64,000 nt of DNA, from NCBI GenBank assembly GCA_021413865.1, contig JAIOPN010000015.1, positions 1-64,000 on the forward strand, read 5' to 3'. Within the stretch, counting starts at the first letter, position 1. The number at the start of each line of letters is the position of its first letter. Under the pieces are notes generated by a model, which was not told the origin of the DNA, searched no databases, and saw only the letters and a program-made list of their open reading frames with translations. This document shows positions 53,611 to 62,603 of the stretch, one piece after another. Source of the DNA: Planctomycetota bacterium. GTDB lineage: Bacteria; Planctomycetota; Phycisphaerae; Phycisphaerales; Phycisphaeraceae. The position numbers were made by a program, and so were the translations under genes.

Positions 53611-54768
53611 TCAGACCGACGCGACAGCCAGCCGCACCCAGCGCGGGTGGTCCACGCCTAACCCGTTCGCTCCGCGTGTGAGCAGCCGCCGGTTCGAGCC
53701 GTCTGCGTCCATCACCCAGAGCTCCGACAGCTTGCCCACGTCGGCCTTGATAAACGCCAGCCGCTTCCCATCCGGCGACCAGCAGAGCCGGAAGTTCCAC
53801 GTCGGCGGGTCATCGTGCGTGATCGGCGTGATCTTGCCGGTGTGGATGTCGATGAGGCATATCCGTGTGCCGCCGCGTGCCTGCTCGGGGCGGTAGTCGC
53901 GGTTAAAATGATCCGTGTCGGGCCGCCCGACCGCCCATGGCCAGGGGCTGCGCGAGTCGGGCAACAGCAGCGCGCAGGTGACGCGACCATCGGGCGACCA
54001 GATCGGCATGTTCGACCCGCTGCCGTGCCTGCCCGGTATGCCGTACGACGTCGCGAACCAGTGCGACTGCCCGCTCGTCAGCACGCGGTGCTCCGAGCCG
54101 TCCGGCCGGCTGACGACGACATCCGATCGGTCGTGGCCGGGGTCCTGCCGGTAGAGGCAGCGCTGGTAAACCAGCCATTGGCCATCGGGCGACCAGAACG
54201 GGCCGAATTGGAGGAGTTCGTGGTCGCCGCTGATCAGCGTGCGCTGCTTGGTGACAAGATCGATGACGTAGATTTCATAGCCCGGGCGGCCGGGCGTGCC
54301 GGTGATGTGGAACGCGGCGCTGCGGCCGTCGGGGCTGATCGACGTGCCGTAGGCGTAGCCCGGGCCGGTGTAGATCATGTCGCGGTTGCCGCCGTTGAGA
54401 TCGCAGGAGAAGAGGGTGAAGACGTGGTTGGTGTTGCCGCTGATGAGGAAGCGGTCCTGACCGGGGATCAGGCCGACGAGCCGCATGTAGGTCGGCAGCT
54501 CGATCTCGCGGATCGCCTTGGTGGCGAAGTCGTAGAGCCAGAGATGCGTCCTGGCGAAGCCGCGGCCGTCGGGGTGGTCGTAGGCGGCCTTGGGGTCTTT
54601 GGGCGGGTCCTGGCTGTGGAAGACCGCCTGCTTGCCGCCGGGGAAGACGTACTCCACCTGGCCGGCGAACTGGGGATAGGACTCGCCGGTGCCGTCCGGA
54701 CGGATCGCGCCGATGCCGCCGTTGGAGATGTAGAAAATCATTTCGGGCGACGCGGTTGGGTTGGTCAT
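53611..54768 (-). CDS. oligogalacturonate lyase-like TolB/PD40 beta-propeller
   Basis: The 385-residue protein is built of TolB-type propeller repeats: GTSISPDGRSAAFHITG, FGPFWSPDGQWLVYQRC, MPIWSPDGRVTCALLL and RLCWSPDGKRLAFIKAD. This resembles the seven-bladed oligogalacturonate lyase, whose His residues and Mn bind the substrate; suitable His and Gln are present (SGQSHWFAT) but not proven. It would cleave unsaturated pectin oligomers. No signal peptide, so probably cytoplasmic. It may be cotranscribed with the adjacent glycosidase and oxidoreductase genes. Confidence 0.78.
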   Translation of the reverse strand: MTNPTASPEMIFYISNGGIGAIRPDGTGESYPQFAGQVEYVFPGGKQAVFHSQDPPKDPKAAYDHPDGRGFARTHLWLYDFATKAIREIELPTYMRLVGLIPGQDRFLISGNTNHVFTLFSCDLNGGNRDMIYTGPGYAYGTSISPDGRSAAFHITGTPGRPGYEIYVIDLVTKQRTLISGDHELLQFGPFWSPDGQWLVYQRCLYRQDPGHDRSDVVVSRPDGSEHRVLTSGQSHWFATSYGIPGRHGSGSNMPIWSPDGRVTCALLLPDSRSPWPWAVGRPDTDHFNRDYRPEQARGGTRICLIDIHTGKITPITHDDPPTWNFRLCWSPDGKRLAFIKADVGKLSELWVMDADGSNRRLLTRGANGLGVDHPRWVRLAVASV

Positions 54769-54800
54769 GGTGGGTCTTCTTTCTTCGCGCAGAACGATCA

Positions 54801-57800
54801 CTAATTCTTCTTGCTCATGCTGGCCAGCAGCGCCGCGGCGCGGGCGGCCTCAGAGCGTACAAAAGGGTCGGTTTGTTTGCTGTATTTCTCGCACAGCTTT
54901 TTCGCATCGCGGTGACGCAACTGCACGAGCGCGAAGAGCTCATCCGCCAATGCGTGGGTGTCGGTCTCTTTGTCGAGGGCGGCGCGGAGATCGCTTTTTG
55001 CGTCGGTGAATCCCAGCCGCCCGAGCGACTCGGCGGCGCTGCGGCGCACCGCCCAGTTCTCGTGTCTGAGCAGCGGTGTGAGTTTAGATGCCAACCCCCA
55101 GTCCGGGAAGAACCCCGCTGTCCACGCGGCGGCGCTGACGGCCTGCCAATCCGATGAGGCGAGCCCCTCCTCGGCCGTGGCGCGCATGACCACAAGCCGG
55201 TCATCTTTCGGCGCAGCCTCACGGCGGACCACGATCATCTGCCCGAGCCACGGCAGTTGCTTGATCGCAACTCGTACCTCTCCGTCGGCGAACTCGAAGG
55301 GCACATCCACCAGCGCCCCGGAGTCGTCGAACCCCTGCACGCTAACCGGCCGCGCGGGCTCCTTGAGCGTCACCACCACGTCGTGTGCCGGCGTCGCGTT
55401 CAGGTCGTAAAGGATCACCACGGTCCCCTTCTCCGTCGAGAGCGCCGACGCCTCCACGTAAGGCACGGAGAGCGACAGCTCGCGCGGGACCTTCGCCTCC
55501 ATCAGCGGCACGGAGAGCAACTGCCGCCCCGCGTCCGGCCACCACGCGAACGCTCCGCGCTTGCCCGTGCGCCGAGAATACGACAGCCCGGCGCGGTGCG
55601 CGACGTAAACCACTGTCCCCTTGCCCACCTGCTTCTGCGCCCACGCGGGGCTCTGGTCGCTGTACCGGGCACGGACCCGGGCGTTCTCCCAGGCGAACGT
55701 ACACGGGCGGATCGCTTCACCCGATCGGCCGCGCAACGGGACCGGGTGCGCGGCGAACGTGGCTTCCCCCTCGACGGGCGCCACCTGCGTCTCTGCGGCG
55801 GGCGGCGTGCCCGTGTCACGCTTCAACCCGTCGAGCCGGTAGAGCAGGTCGCACGACTCGGAGTATTCATCAACGACCGCCGCGTCGGCGCAGGCCCACA
55901 ACATGCCGCCGCCCCTGACCCACCCCTCGATGCGGCCCTGCACGGAGCGCGAGACGAATTGATCGAGCACATAGAGGGCGTCGTAGTGCTCCAGTGCGCC
56001 GTCGAGCACCTGCTTCTCGGTCACGAGTTCGGGCTGGTAGTAGTCGTGCGCGAGCGCGAGGAAGGAGGCACGCTTGTCGGCGAAGCTCCCCTGGGGCCAC
56101 CAGATTTCCTGCGGGGCGGTGTAGAGCATGGCGACCCGCGCCGGCCGCATCACCCCCGGGCCGAGGATGTCGTCCACGCGGGCGGCGCGGTTGTTGACCA
56201 GGCCGACGACGGAGGCCATCCACTCGATGTTGGACCAGAAGCCCTCGGTGACCTCGTAGTCCGGGCCGTAGTTGTAGTAGCTGATGAGCTTGCAGTTGTT
56301 GGCGAGCTGCGTGTAAGCGCGGAGCAGCGAGGGGTTGACGCAGTGCATCATGGGGAAGGAGATGGGCGGCTTGCCGAAGTCTTTGCCGTAGCGCCGCGCG
56401 CCGGCGTTGAACGGGGCGACGGAGTAGGCGACCGACTGGTGGCTGTCCCACCACCAGCTCCCGCCGGTCATCCAGTCGCTGATGCCCGGCATCATGCCCG
56501 GGTACTGCGCGAGCTGGAACATGTCGAGCGACTGCTTGCTGGGGAAGTTCATGGCGTGGCCGCTGAGCGCGACGTAGGAGACAACATCCTTGCTCGGCCC
56601 CTGTTCACGCACGGCGTCGCACGCCAGCGCGAACATTTTCGGCGTGAGATAGCCCTGGTAACGCCGGCTCCAGTAGTAGAGCCGCTTCTCCTCCGGCGTC
56701 GCCGGCTTGGCGAGGAAGAAGCCGACCTCATCCCACGACTTCTTCCCAAAGAGCGCCGGCTCGACGCCCTGCGCGGTGAGCCATTGGTGAAAGCCCGCCC
56801 TTGCCTCGGGCGTATCCTTGATCGCCGTCTCGCCCGGTTCGTCGGCCATCTGGAAGATGCCCATGCCCGGGCTGCTCCCAGCCCCCTTCCCGCCCTTATC
56901 GAAAAAATTGCGGTAGTAATCCGCGAAAGCGGCGCGCGACTTGGCCTCGTCGAACGGGAGGAACCCCGGCGGGCCGTACTGCCCACCTTGGCTGTGCCAG
57001 CCGTAGAGCTTCTCGTATTTCTCGGCGTCACCGCTGGTGACCACGCTGTTGAAGCCCAGCACCCGGAACGTCTTGACCATGTATTCCGCCGCGCCACCGG
57101 TGGTGTAGCCCCACGCGTTGCTGAACATGAGCGGCGGGCGGGTCAGCGGGAAAATCCGGTCGCCGTTCTGCCGCAGGGCGTTGAGATAGTAGCGGCGCTC
57201 CTGCTCGCGGAAGGTGCGGATGTCGGAGAAGCCCGGCTCGACGATCAGCCGCGTGCCGTCGGGTTCCTCCCAGTTGATCTCGCGCAGCACGGTGTTGTCC
57301 CCCTCGACCAGCGAAAACTGCGTCGCCCCTTTTGCGCCCGGAGGAACCGTGAGCACGAGCGACCCGTTCGCCCCTCCCGGCAGCGAGCGCAGGTTGACCC
57401 ACGGCGTCAGCCCCGGTTTCGTCACGCCTTCCTTGGGCGTGAGCGCGAACGGCCGCGTGTTCCACGGGCTGCTGTGGAACTTCATCATCCCCGTGATGGC
57501 CAGGCTCGCCTGCCCCGGCGGCAGAGCGTCGATTCGGAAGCGCACGAAACTCCCCACCGGGCCGAGCAGGCCGGCGACATCCGACCACAGTTCCACCGCC
57601 GAGATCATCGCGTCCCGCCCCGCGACCTTCTCACATGAGAGCGTGAGCACCGCGTCGCGGTACGCTTCGCGCGGGACCTCGACCGTCTTCACCACCGCGC
57701 GGCCCAGCGGCAGTTCGAGGGGTTCGAGCAGTTCCGCGCCCCCGGCGGCCAGCCGCACCCTGCGTGCTTGTCCGGCGTTGAAGTAGTGGACACGAAGCAC

Positions 57801-58133
57801 ATATTTCGCGTCGGGACGGAGGCCGATATAACGGAGCACGACCGCGTGATCGTGATGGGCGAAGTTCTTGTAGCGATCGTCGCCGATCGTCAGCCCCTTC
57901 TTCTCCTCGTCGGTCAGCGTCCAGTTTGCACCGGCGATCAGGTGCGGCTGCGCGGCCGGGTTGCCGCAGTCGTCCTGCGCGACAAGCTGCATCCCGTGCT
58001 TGGGCGGCTTGGGTTCCACCGGGGCCGGCGTCGCCGCGGGCGTCGCCGCGGGCGTCGCCGCGATCGCCGACTCGGCTAAACAAGCTGAAATCAGCAACAC
58101 CCACACGACCCATCGCGACACATTCAGCTTCAT
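54801..58133 (-). CDS. large secreted glycosidase-like protein with C-terminal HEAT-like repeats
   Basis: I chose ATG 58133 (AAGGAG at 8 bp), giving 1110 residues. A signal peptide (VSRWVVWVLLISACLAESAIA) is followed by a low-complexity ATPAATPAATPAP linker. Residues about 45-180 look like a carbohydrate-binding beta-sandwich, about 280-720 like a TIM barrel of the beta-galactosidase (GH42/GH-A) type, and about 680-900 like a trimerisation/glutamine-amidotransferase-like region. The last 110 residues are HEAT-like helices (AVRRSAAESLGRLGF). The fusion of a glycosidase to HEAT repeats is unusual. An ATG at 58148 overlapping the upstream stop is an alternative start. Confidence 0.75.
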   Translation of the reverse strand: MKLNVSRWVVWVLLISACLAESAIAATPAATPAATPAPVEPKPPKHGMQLVAQDDCGNPAAQPHLIAGANWTLTDEEKKGLTIGDDRYKNFAHHDHAVVLRYIGLRPDAKYVLRVHYFNAGQARRVRLAAGGAELLEPLELPLGRAVVKTVEVPREAYRDAVLTLSCEKVAGRDAMISAVELWSDVAGLLGPVGSFVRFRIDALPPGQASLAITGMMKFHSSPWNTRPFALTPKEGVTKPGLTPWVNLRSLPGGANGSLVLTVPPGAKGATQFSLVEGDNTVLREINWEEPDGTRLIVEPGFSDIRTFREQERRYYLNALRQNGDRIFPLTRPPLMFSNAWGYTTGGAAEYMVKTFRVLGFNSVVTSGDAEKYEKLYGWHSQGGQYGPPGFLPFDEAKSRAAFADYYRNFFDKGGKGAGSSPGMGIFQMADEPGETAIKDTPEARAGFHQWLTAQGVEPALFGKKSWDEVGFFLAKPATPEEKRLYYWSRRYQGYLTPKMFALACDAVREQGPSKDVVSYVALSGHAMNFPSKQSLDMFQLAQYPGMMPGISDWMTGGSWWWDSHQSVAYSVAPFNAGARRYGKDFGKPPISFPMMHCVNPSLLRAYTQLANNCKLISYYNYGPDYEVTEGFWSNIEWMASVVGLVNNRAARVDDILGPGVMRPARVAMLYTAPQEIWWPQGSFADKRASFLALAHDYYQPELVTEKQVLDGALEHYDALYVLDQFVSRSVQGRIEGWVRGGGMLWACADAAVVDEYSESCDLLYRLDGLKRDTGTPPAAETQVAPVEGEATFAAHPVPLRGRSGEAIRPCTFAWENARVRARYSDQSPAWAQKQVGKGTVVYVAHRAGLSYSRRTGKRGAFAWWPDAGRQLLSVPLMEAKVPRELSLSVPYVEASALSTEKGTVVILYDLNATPAHDVVVTLKEPARPVSVQGFDDSGALVDVPFEFADGEVRVAIKQLPWLGQMIVVRREAAPKDDRLVVMRATAEEGLASSDWQAVSAAAWTAGFFPDWGLASKLTPLLRHENWAVRRSAAESLGRLGFTDAKSDLRAALDKETDTHALADELFALVQLRHRDAKKLCEKYSKQTDPFVRSEAARAAALLASMSKKN
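58027..58062. repeat. three perfect 12-bp tandem repeats
   Basis: Three tandem copies of GGCGTCGCCGCG encode the ATPA-type linker after the signal peptide of the large glycosidase. Slippage here would change linker length without shifting the frame. Confidence 0.75.
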
Positions 58134-58144
58134 AGACCGCTCCT

Positions 58145-59059
58145 TCATGCCGGACACAACGCCCGCACATGTGCACGCAGCGCCTCCGCCACCGGCGTGG
58201 ACGGCACGGCGAGCCCCGCCGCGTGGAGGCGGGTCAGGTCGTAGAAACGGTGGCAGAGGAACGGGGCCTTGTCCGGGTGCGCCGCGAGATAGGCGTCGAG
58301 TGCGACCTCCTCGGTCCTGAGCGGCACGCCCAGCACGTCGGCGATGATCTGGTAATAGGTCCGCGACTCGATCACGTCCGGTCCGGCGGCGTTGAAAACC
58401 TGTCCCGCCGCACGCGGGCTCCCCGCCACGCTCAGGATCAGCCCCGCCAGGTCCGGCGCGAAGATCGGCTGTTGCAGCAGGTGCGCCCCCACCAGCGCGA
58501 GCGTCTGCCCCGCGCGGAGCTTCTCGATCAGTTTCGCGTCGCGGTTCTCCGGCGGGCTGCACCCGAGCTGTGAGCCGGGGCCGAAGATGTGGCACGGCCG
58601 GAGGATGGTCCACGCCATGCTCCCGGTGTCGCCGTTGATCAGCTCAAGCTCGCAGCGGCGCTTGTTGCCGCCGTAGTTGTTCTCCTCGACATAAGCCGCG
58701 TCCGCCTCGGGCTGCGGGAAGCGCCGCGCGGTCGGGAGGTAAACAAAATCGGTGGAGATCAGCACGATCTGTTTCGCGCGGCCGGCGAAGACCGCGATGT
58801 CCTGCTTCACGTCCGCCGGCTCGTAGGCAATGCAATCGACGACCAGGTCGAAGGCCATGCCCGTAGCCGCCACCGCCGCGGCAAACGCTCCCGCATTTTT
58901 CCGATCGGCGACAATCGATCGCACATCCTCCGGTACAGGCCGCTTCCCGCGCGTCACGATCCAGACCCCGAAGCCGCGCCCCACCGCCTCGCGCGCCAGC
59001 GTCCCGCTGACGAACCCGCTGCCGCCGACGATGAGGATGTTTTTGCCGGGCGTGTTCAT
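58145..59059 (-). CDS. NAD-dependent epimerase/dehydratase family protein
   Basis: The 304-residue protein has the extended-SDR motif NILIVGGSGFVSGTLARE and a substrate-side segment with EENNYGGNKRRCEL, where Tyr and Lys form the catalytic YxxxK. ILRPCHIFGPGSQ is the usual later motif. It probably acts on a nucleotide sugar or a carbohydrate intermediate. The stop overlaps a possible start of the large glycosidase gene, indicating shared transcription. Longer upstream starts run through the phosphatase gene in antisense and are rejected. Confidence 0.85.
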   Translation of the reverse strand: MNTPGKNILIVGGSGFVSGTLAREAVGRGFGVWIVTRGKRPVPEDVRSIVADRKNAGAFAAAVAATGMAFDLVVDCIAYEPADVKQDIAVFAGRAKQIVLISTDFVYLPTARRFPQPEADAAYVEENNYGGNKRRCELELINGDTGSMAWTILRPCHIFGPGSQLGCSPPENRDAKLIEKLRAGQTLALVGAHLLQQPIFAPDLAGLILSVAGSPRAAGQVFNAAGPDVIESRTYYQIIADVLGVPLRTEEVALDAYLAAHPDKAPFLCHRFYDLTRLHAAGLAVPSTPVAEALRAHVRALCPA

Positions 59060-59088
59060 GCTGCTCGATGATCCAGGATGCGCGATCC

Positions 59089-60369
59089 TTACTCGACGCA
59101 GCGGATCGCGATCAGCGTCTGATCGTCCGTCGGCGGAGCGTTCTCGGCGAAGGCCGTCACCGCGACGCGGATCCGGTCCAGGCATTCCCCTGCGCTGCAC
59201 CGGCCGCACTCCACCAACAGCTTGTCGAGCCGATCGGTCCCGAAAAGCTCGCTGCGGTCGTGCGGCATCGCCTCGGTGATCCCGTCGGTGTAGAGGAGCA
59301 GCAGGTCGCCTCGCTCGAGGGGGACGGTGGACTGCTCGTACACCTGCCCGGGGGCGATCCCCAGCGGCAGCGAACCGGTTTCTTCGAGAGAGATGACGCA
59401 GTCGCCGCGCACAAGCCGGGGCGGGTTGTGCCCGGCGCGGGAATAGGTCAGCGTACGCGTCGCGGGGTCCAGCACGGCATAAAACGCCGTGATGAACGTC
59501 CCGGCGCGCGTGTAGGAGCGCAGGAACTGCTCGTTGAGGTAACTGAGCAGCATCTGCGGCGGCGTGTGCGTGCCGGGCTGGGCGTGCGCCATCGCGTGGG
59601 TGATGGCCATGAGCACCGCGGCCGGCGTGCCGTGACCCGAGACGTCGGCGATGAAGAGGCCCCACCCCCCGCCGGCGAGCGGGAAGAAGTCGTAGTAGTC
59701 CCCGCCGGCGCGGGCGCTGGTCTGGTAGTAGGCCGCCACGTCGAACCCGGGGATCGACGGCAGCACCGCGGGCAGCAGCGAGCGCTGGATATCACCGACA
59801 ACCTGCAGCTCGCGGTCCAACTCGCTCAGCACCTCGGCGAGCTGGTTGCGGAGTACCAGGTTCTGCGTCCCGCGCCCGAACAGACCGGACTGCCAGTGCA
59901 GGATCGGGATCGCCGCGGGGTCGGACTCCATCCCCGGCGGCAGCAGCATCGCCGTGACGTTGAGCGCTTCGCCGCCGTCGTACTGCGGCAGCGCGATCAG
60001 GCGTTCGAAGCCCTGAAGGTAGAAGTAGCCCGGGTCGTCCGGCTTCAAGCGCGCCGGCAGATCATCAATAATCACCGGCCGGTTGGCGAAGGCCAGCTCG
60101 CCCAGGAGCCCGCCGTTCAATTTGGGCAGCCGGTCGCGCTGCGTCCAGGGGTTGAAGTGTTCGGTGAAGCGCGAGGAGCGGGTGACCAGGTAGTACGGCG
60201 GCTCGACGTGCCGCCGCGAGAGCGCGACGTATTCAAAAACCGGGATCAGCTCGCTGATGCTGTCCCAATAGACGTTGACCAGCTCTTCCGGGTCGGTCAC
60301 GCCGGAGATCGCCTTCATCGTCCGATCGACGATCTCGAGCTCTTCCCGCCATGGCCGTCGCTGCAGCAT
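59089..60369 (-). CDS. SpoIIE-type PP2C serine phosphatase with N-terminal GAF-like sensor
   Basis: The 426-residue protein has a GAF-like N-terminal half (SISELIPVFEYVALSRR, about 25-175), a coiled linker with LAEVLSELDRELQVVGDIQR, and a PP2C/SpoIIE domain. PP2C motifs are ARAGGDYYDFF (metal-binding Asp), FIADVSGHGTPAAVLMA, YSRAGHNPPRL and LLLYTDGITEA, with Asp in DDQTLI. It dephosphorylates serine on regulators such as anti-sigma antagonists (STAS proteins). No partner is encoded next to it. Confidence 0.92.
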   Translation of the reverse strand: MLQRRPWREELEIVDRTMKAISGVTDPEELVNVYWDSISELIPVFEYVALSRRHVEPPYYLVTRSSRFTEHFNPWTQRDRLPKLNGGLLGELAFANRPVIIDDLPARLKPDDPGYFYLQGFERLIALPQYDGGEALNVTAMLLPPGMESDPAAIPILHWQSGLFGRGTQNLVLRNQLAEVLSELDRELQVVGDIQRSLLPAVLPSIPGFDVAAYYQTSARAGGDYYDFFPLAGGGWGLFIADVSGHGTPAAVLMAITHAMAHAQPGTHTPPQMLLSYLNEQFLRSYTRAGTFITAFYAVLDPATRTLTYSRAGHNPPRLVRGDCVISLEETGSLPLGIAPGQVYEQSTVPLERGDLLLLYTDGITEAMPHDRSELFGTDRLDKLLVECGRCSAGECLDRIRVAVTAFAENAPPTDDQTLIAIRCVE

Positions 60370-60436
60370 GCCCGCATACTAACGGCGGCGTCGCGTGGGG
60401 TCATCAAACAACGGCAACGCCAGCCCCAGAAACACA

Positions 60437-60481
60437 ACGTGCCCCGCGGGCCGTGGGGTTCCAGCGGGCCGCGGGGCACGT
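60437..60481. terminator. strong GC-rich hairpin next to the tRNA fragment
   Basis: ACGTGCCCCGCGG and CCGCGGGGCACGT are 13-bp perfect arms that extend after a mismatch, around a GTGGGGTTCCAG-type loop. It lies directly downstream of the tRNA-Ser fragment on the minus strand and about 70 bp upstream of the SpoIIE-type gene. On the minus strand it could end tRNA transcription. Confidence 0.6.
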
Positions 60482-60493
60482 CGTTTTGAAAAA

Positions 60494-60558
60494 CGGAGAG
60501 GATGGGATTCGAACCCACGGTAAGGGTTAATAACCCCTACAACGGTTTAGCAAACCGT
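60494..60558 (-). pseudogene. 3' fragment of a tRNA-Ser(GCU) gene, candidate att site
   Basis: The minus strand reads, in order, an anticodon arm ACGGT-TTGCTAA-ACCGT (anticodon GCT), a long variable arm, a T arm with GTGGGTTCGAATCCCAT, and the acceptor 3' side CCTCTCC plus discriminator G. The D arm and 5' acceptor strand are missing: directly before the anticodon arm is GGAGAAA, which is unrelated to GGAGAGG plus a D arm. It therefore cannot be a working tRNA. A 3'-end duplicate of this kind is what integration into a tRNA gene leaves at the far end of an element; the whole copy should lie beyond the right edge of the window. Confidence 0.8.
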
Positions 60559-60768
60559 TTCTCCGGCGACGCAAGCCCTAATATAACCGATACTTGCGAC
60601 CGAAGCCCGGAAAACTTGGCGTCCTGCTTGGCGCTTTTGCGAGCGATTTCTCCCGACTTGGCGCTCGTGGCCGAGCGGTGGGAAGCCCTCCCGCCGGCGC
60701 TACGGGCGGGCATCGTGGCGATGGTCGGGTCTGTGGCCGACACGGGGAAGGGGGGCAACAAAAGGTAG
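60559..60768 (+). pseudogene. possible C-terminal tail of a recombinase or other element gene
   Basis: An open frame ends at TAG 60768 with SPDLALVAERWEALPPALRA and GIVAMVGSVADTG, a Leu/Ala-rich helix-turn-helix-like tail that I recall from ends of planctomycete integrase or phage-related proteins. It has no proper start: upstream the frame reads through the tRNA fragment. It is probably a remnant brought with the element. The exact origin is uncertain. Confidence 0.3.
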
Positions 60769-60951
60769 GACGACACCCCGTAGTACCGAGCCGTATCCAT
60801 CACGCGCGCGGCCGCAGAATTGGACTTTCTGAGCGGGCAGGTGCCCCGCCACCCTCTCGCGGGTCCTTCCGGGGGGTAAGCCGGCGGACGCCCTTACGGG
60901 AACACTCACACCCTTAGACAGACTTTATTTAGCGCAAGACGCTAGGAGTCG

Positions 60952-62265
60952 TCAATCCTCGCGGTAGGCCGTTGAACGGACCGCCCGCGCCGTCGGGAAC
61001 TCATCCCAACGGGTCGTGTAGCGGGGGGATCGCCGCTCGCACCGTCCCTTCCACACGACGGTCCTGCCGGGCATCAACTCAAACGCGGCAGCGGCACCGA
61101 TGCGGATGGCCCCCCGGCCCTGGCCGTGGTTGATGCGGTCCATCACCTGCATGAGTCGGTGGGTGCGGGCGTGGTCCCGTGGGTCAAACAGATTGGGATG
61201 GACGCGGCTGCGTGGGATCAGCCGGTGGAGCATGACGCCGGCTTTCTTGTAAGCGTGCTCGGAGCGGTAGAGGTGACGCAGGCAATGCACCGCAGCTTGG
61301 GCGATTTCGCGGGTGTCGGACGATGGCACGGAGAGGGTGACGCCGTAGCTGCGGTGGTACTGCTCAACGTGCGCCGGCGCATGGATGTTAGTGCCGACAA
61401 AGACCGTCACCGCCCCGGTGGCCAAGTCCTGCCGGCGCAGCTTGACGGCGGACTGTGAGGCGAACGTGCAAACCGCCTCGCGTAGCTCATCGAGTGTGTG
61501 GGCGTCATCGCCGAACGAACGGGAACAGCAGATATTTTGTTTGTCCGGCACGGCGGTTTCGAGCGCGATGCACGGCTCGCCCCGCAGCTCCAAGACGATC
61601 CGCTGGCCGACCACGCCCAGGCGCTCGCGGACGCGGTTGGGGTCGGCGTCGCGCAGCTCTAGCGGACGATGGATGCCCATGCCCGCCAGCCGCCTCGCAA
61701 AGCCGCCTGAGATGCCCCACAGGTCTGTCATCTCCACGGCCGAGAGCGCCGCCGTGACCGCCCCCGGCTCGGTCAGCACGCATACGCCGGCGTTGGCGGG
61801 TACACGCTTGGCTAACCGGTTGGCGAGCTTGGCCAGCGTCTTGGTCACGGCGACGCCCACGCCTACGGGGATGCCCGTCCACTGCATCACCGTGGCGCGG
61901 AGGTTGCGGGCGTCGGCATCCAGGTCCGCCTCGTCGGTGTCGGTCCATGAGAGGAAGCACTCGTCGATCGAGTAGACCTCGACCTCGTCGGCATACATGC
62001 GGTAGATCGTCGTCAGCCGGTTGCTCATGTCGTCATAGAGCGTGTAGTTGCTGCTCAGGACGTGGACGCGGTGTCGTTGCAGGATGTCCTTGATCTCGAA
62101 GAACGGCTTGGCCATGTCGATGCCCAGCGCCTTGGCCTCGGCCGAGCGTGCCACTATGACGCCATCGTTATTCGAGAGCACGACCACGGGTTGACCGCGC
62201 AGGCGGGGGTCGAAGACCTGCTCACACGACGCATAGAAGCTGTTGGCGTCAACGTGGAAGAGCAT
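60952..62265 (-). CDS. umuC: Y-family DNA polymerase, UmuC type
   Basis: The 437-residue protein has all Y-family catalytic residues: Asp6 in FHVDANSFYASCE, and Asp101 and Glu102 in VYSIDECFL. The thumb and little-finger domains follow (AVTKTLAKLANRLAKR, GISGGFARRLAGMGI, and a C-terminal YKKAGVMLHRLIP as in UmuC). It should perform translesion synthesis after DNA damage, with UmuD' as partner. It starts 1 bp after the UmuD-like stop. The C-terminus is complete. Confidence 0.95.
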   Translation of the reverse strand: MLFHVDANSFYASCEQVFDPRLRGQPVVVLSNNDGVIVARSAEAKALGIDMAKPFFEIKDILQRHRVHVLSSNYTLYDDMSNRLTTIYRMYADEVEVYSIDECFLSWTDTDEADLDADARNLRATVMQWTGIPVGVGVAVTKTLAKLANRLAKRVPANAGVCVLTEPGAVTAALSAVEMTDLWGISGGFARRLAGMGIHRPLELRDADPNRVRERLGVVGQRIVLELRGEPCIALETAVPDKQNICCSRSFGDDAHTLDELREAVCTFASQSAVKLRRQDLATGAVTVFVGTNIHAPAHVEQYHRSYGVTLSVPSSDTREIAQAAVHCLRHLYRSEHAYKKAGVMLHRLIPRSRVHPNLFDPRDHARTHRLMQVMDRINHGQGRGAIRIGAAAAFELMPGRTVVWKGRCERRSPRYTTRWDEFPTARAVRSTAYRED

Positions 62266-62266
62266 G

Positions 62267-62596
62267 TCACAGCCTCACGATGGAAGCCGTCACCACGCCG
62301 CACACCACAAGGGCGGGTTCACGCGGCAACAGCCGGCGGACCACGAACGTGCCATCCTGTTCAACCACCGCCAGCCTGCCGGCGACTGGCATGATGGAGC
62401 GGTTCACCACGAGCACGGCCCCGCTGGGGATGCCGTCGGCCCGCAGGGCATCCCCGACCACCCGGAAAAAGAACGTCGCGGCGGGTTGCGTGACGAGCAC
62501 GTCTTGCAGGTCTATGGGGTGGTCCTCATACCCCTCTGATGCTTTGGGGAAGCCGGCTCCGACGTAGCCGATGACAGGGAAAAGGCAGCGAGGCAT
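62267..62596 (-). CDS. umuD: UmuD-like protein lacking both catalytic residues
   Basis: From ATG 62596 the protein is 109 residues and aligns with UmuD over nearly all its length: GYVGAGFPKASEGYEDHPI, then DLQDVLVTQPAATFFFRV. In E. coli the catalytic Ser60 lies in GDSM; here the motif is GDAL, so it is Ala50. The catalytic Lys97 of VKKL is Arg87 in VRRL. Self-cleavage is therefore not expected, although the cleavage-site-like AG (14-15) remains. The N-terminus is about 10 residues shorter than that of E. coli UmuD. A strong promoter ends 7 bp before the ATG, which suggests a leaderless mRNA. It may act as a constitutive UmuD'-like partner of UmuC (inference). Confidence 0.85.
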   Translation of the reverse strand: MPRCLFPVIGYVGAGFPKASEGYEDHPIDLQDVLVTQPAATFFFRVVGDALRADGIPSGAVLVVNRSIMPVAGRLAVVEQDGTFVVRRLLPREPALVVCGVVTASIVRL

Positions 62597-62603
62597 GTAC
62601 CGA

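Noticed and set aside
55257..57638. Plus-strand open frame of 793 codons
   Set aside because: It lies entirely opposite the large secreted glycosidase, which has a signal peptide, ribosome site and domain structure.
58027..58062. CRISPR-like or phase-variable repeat
   Set aside because: The three 12-bp copies are directly adjacent without spacers, and the unit is a multiple of three, so it is a coding linker repeat.
60502..60558. Apparent protein start MGFEPTVRV
   Set aside because: This is the familiar false start produced by translating across a tRNA T-arm. Only the part after the tRNA fragment is kept as a possible remnant.
60494..60600. Complete tRNA-Ser gene
   Set aside because: No D arm or 5' acceptor strand complementary to CCTCTCC can be found upstream of the anticodon arm, so only a fragment is reported.
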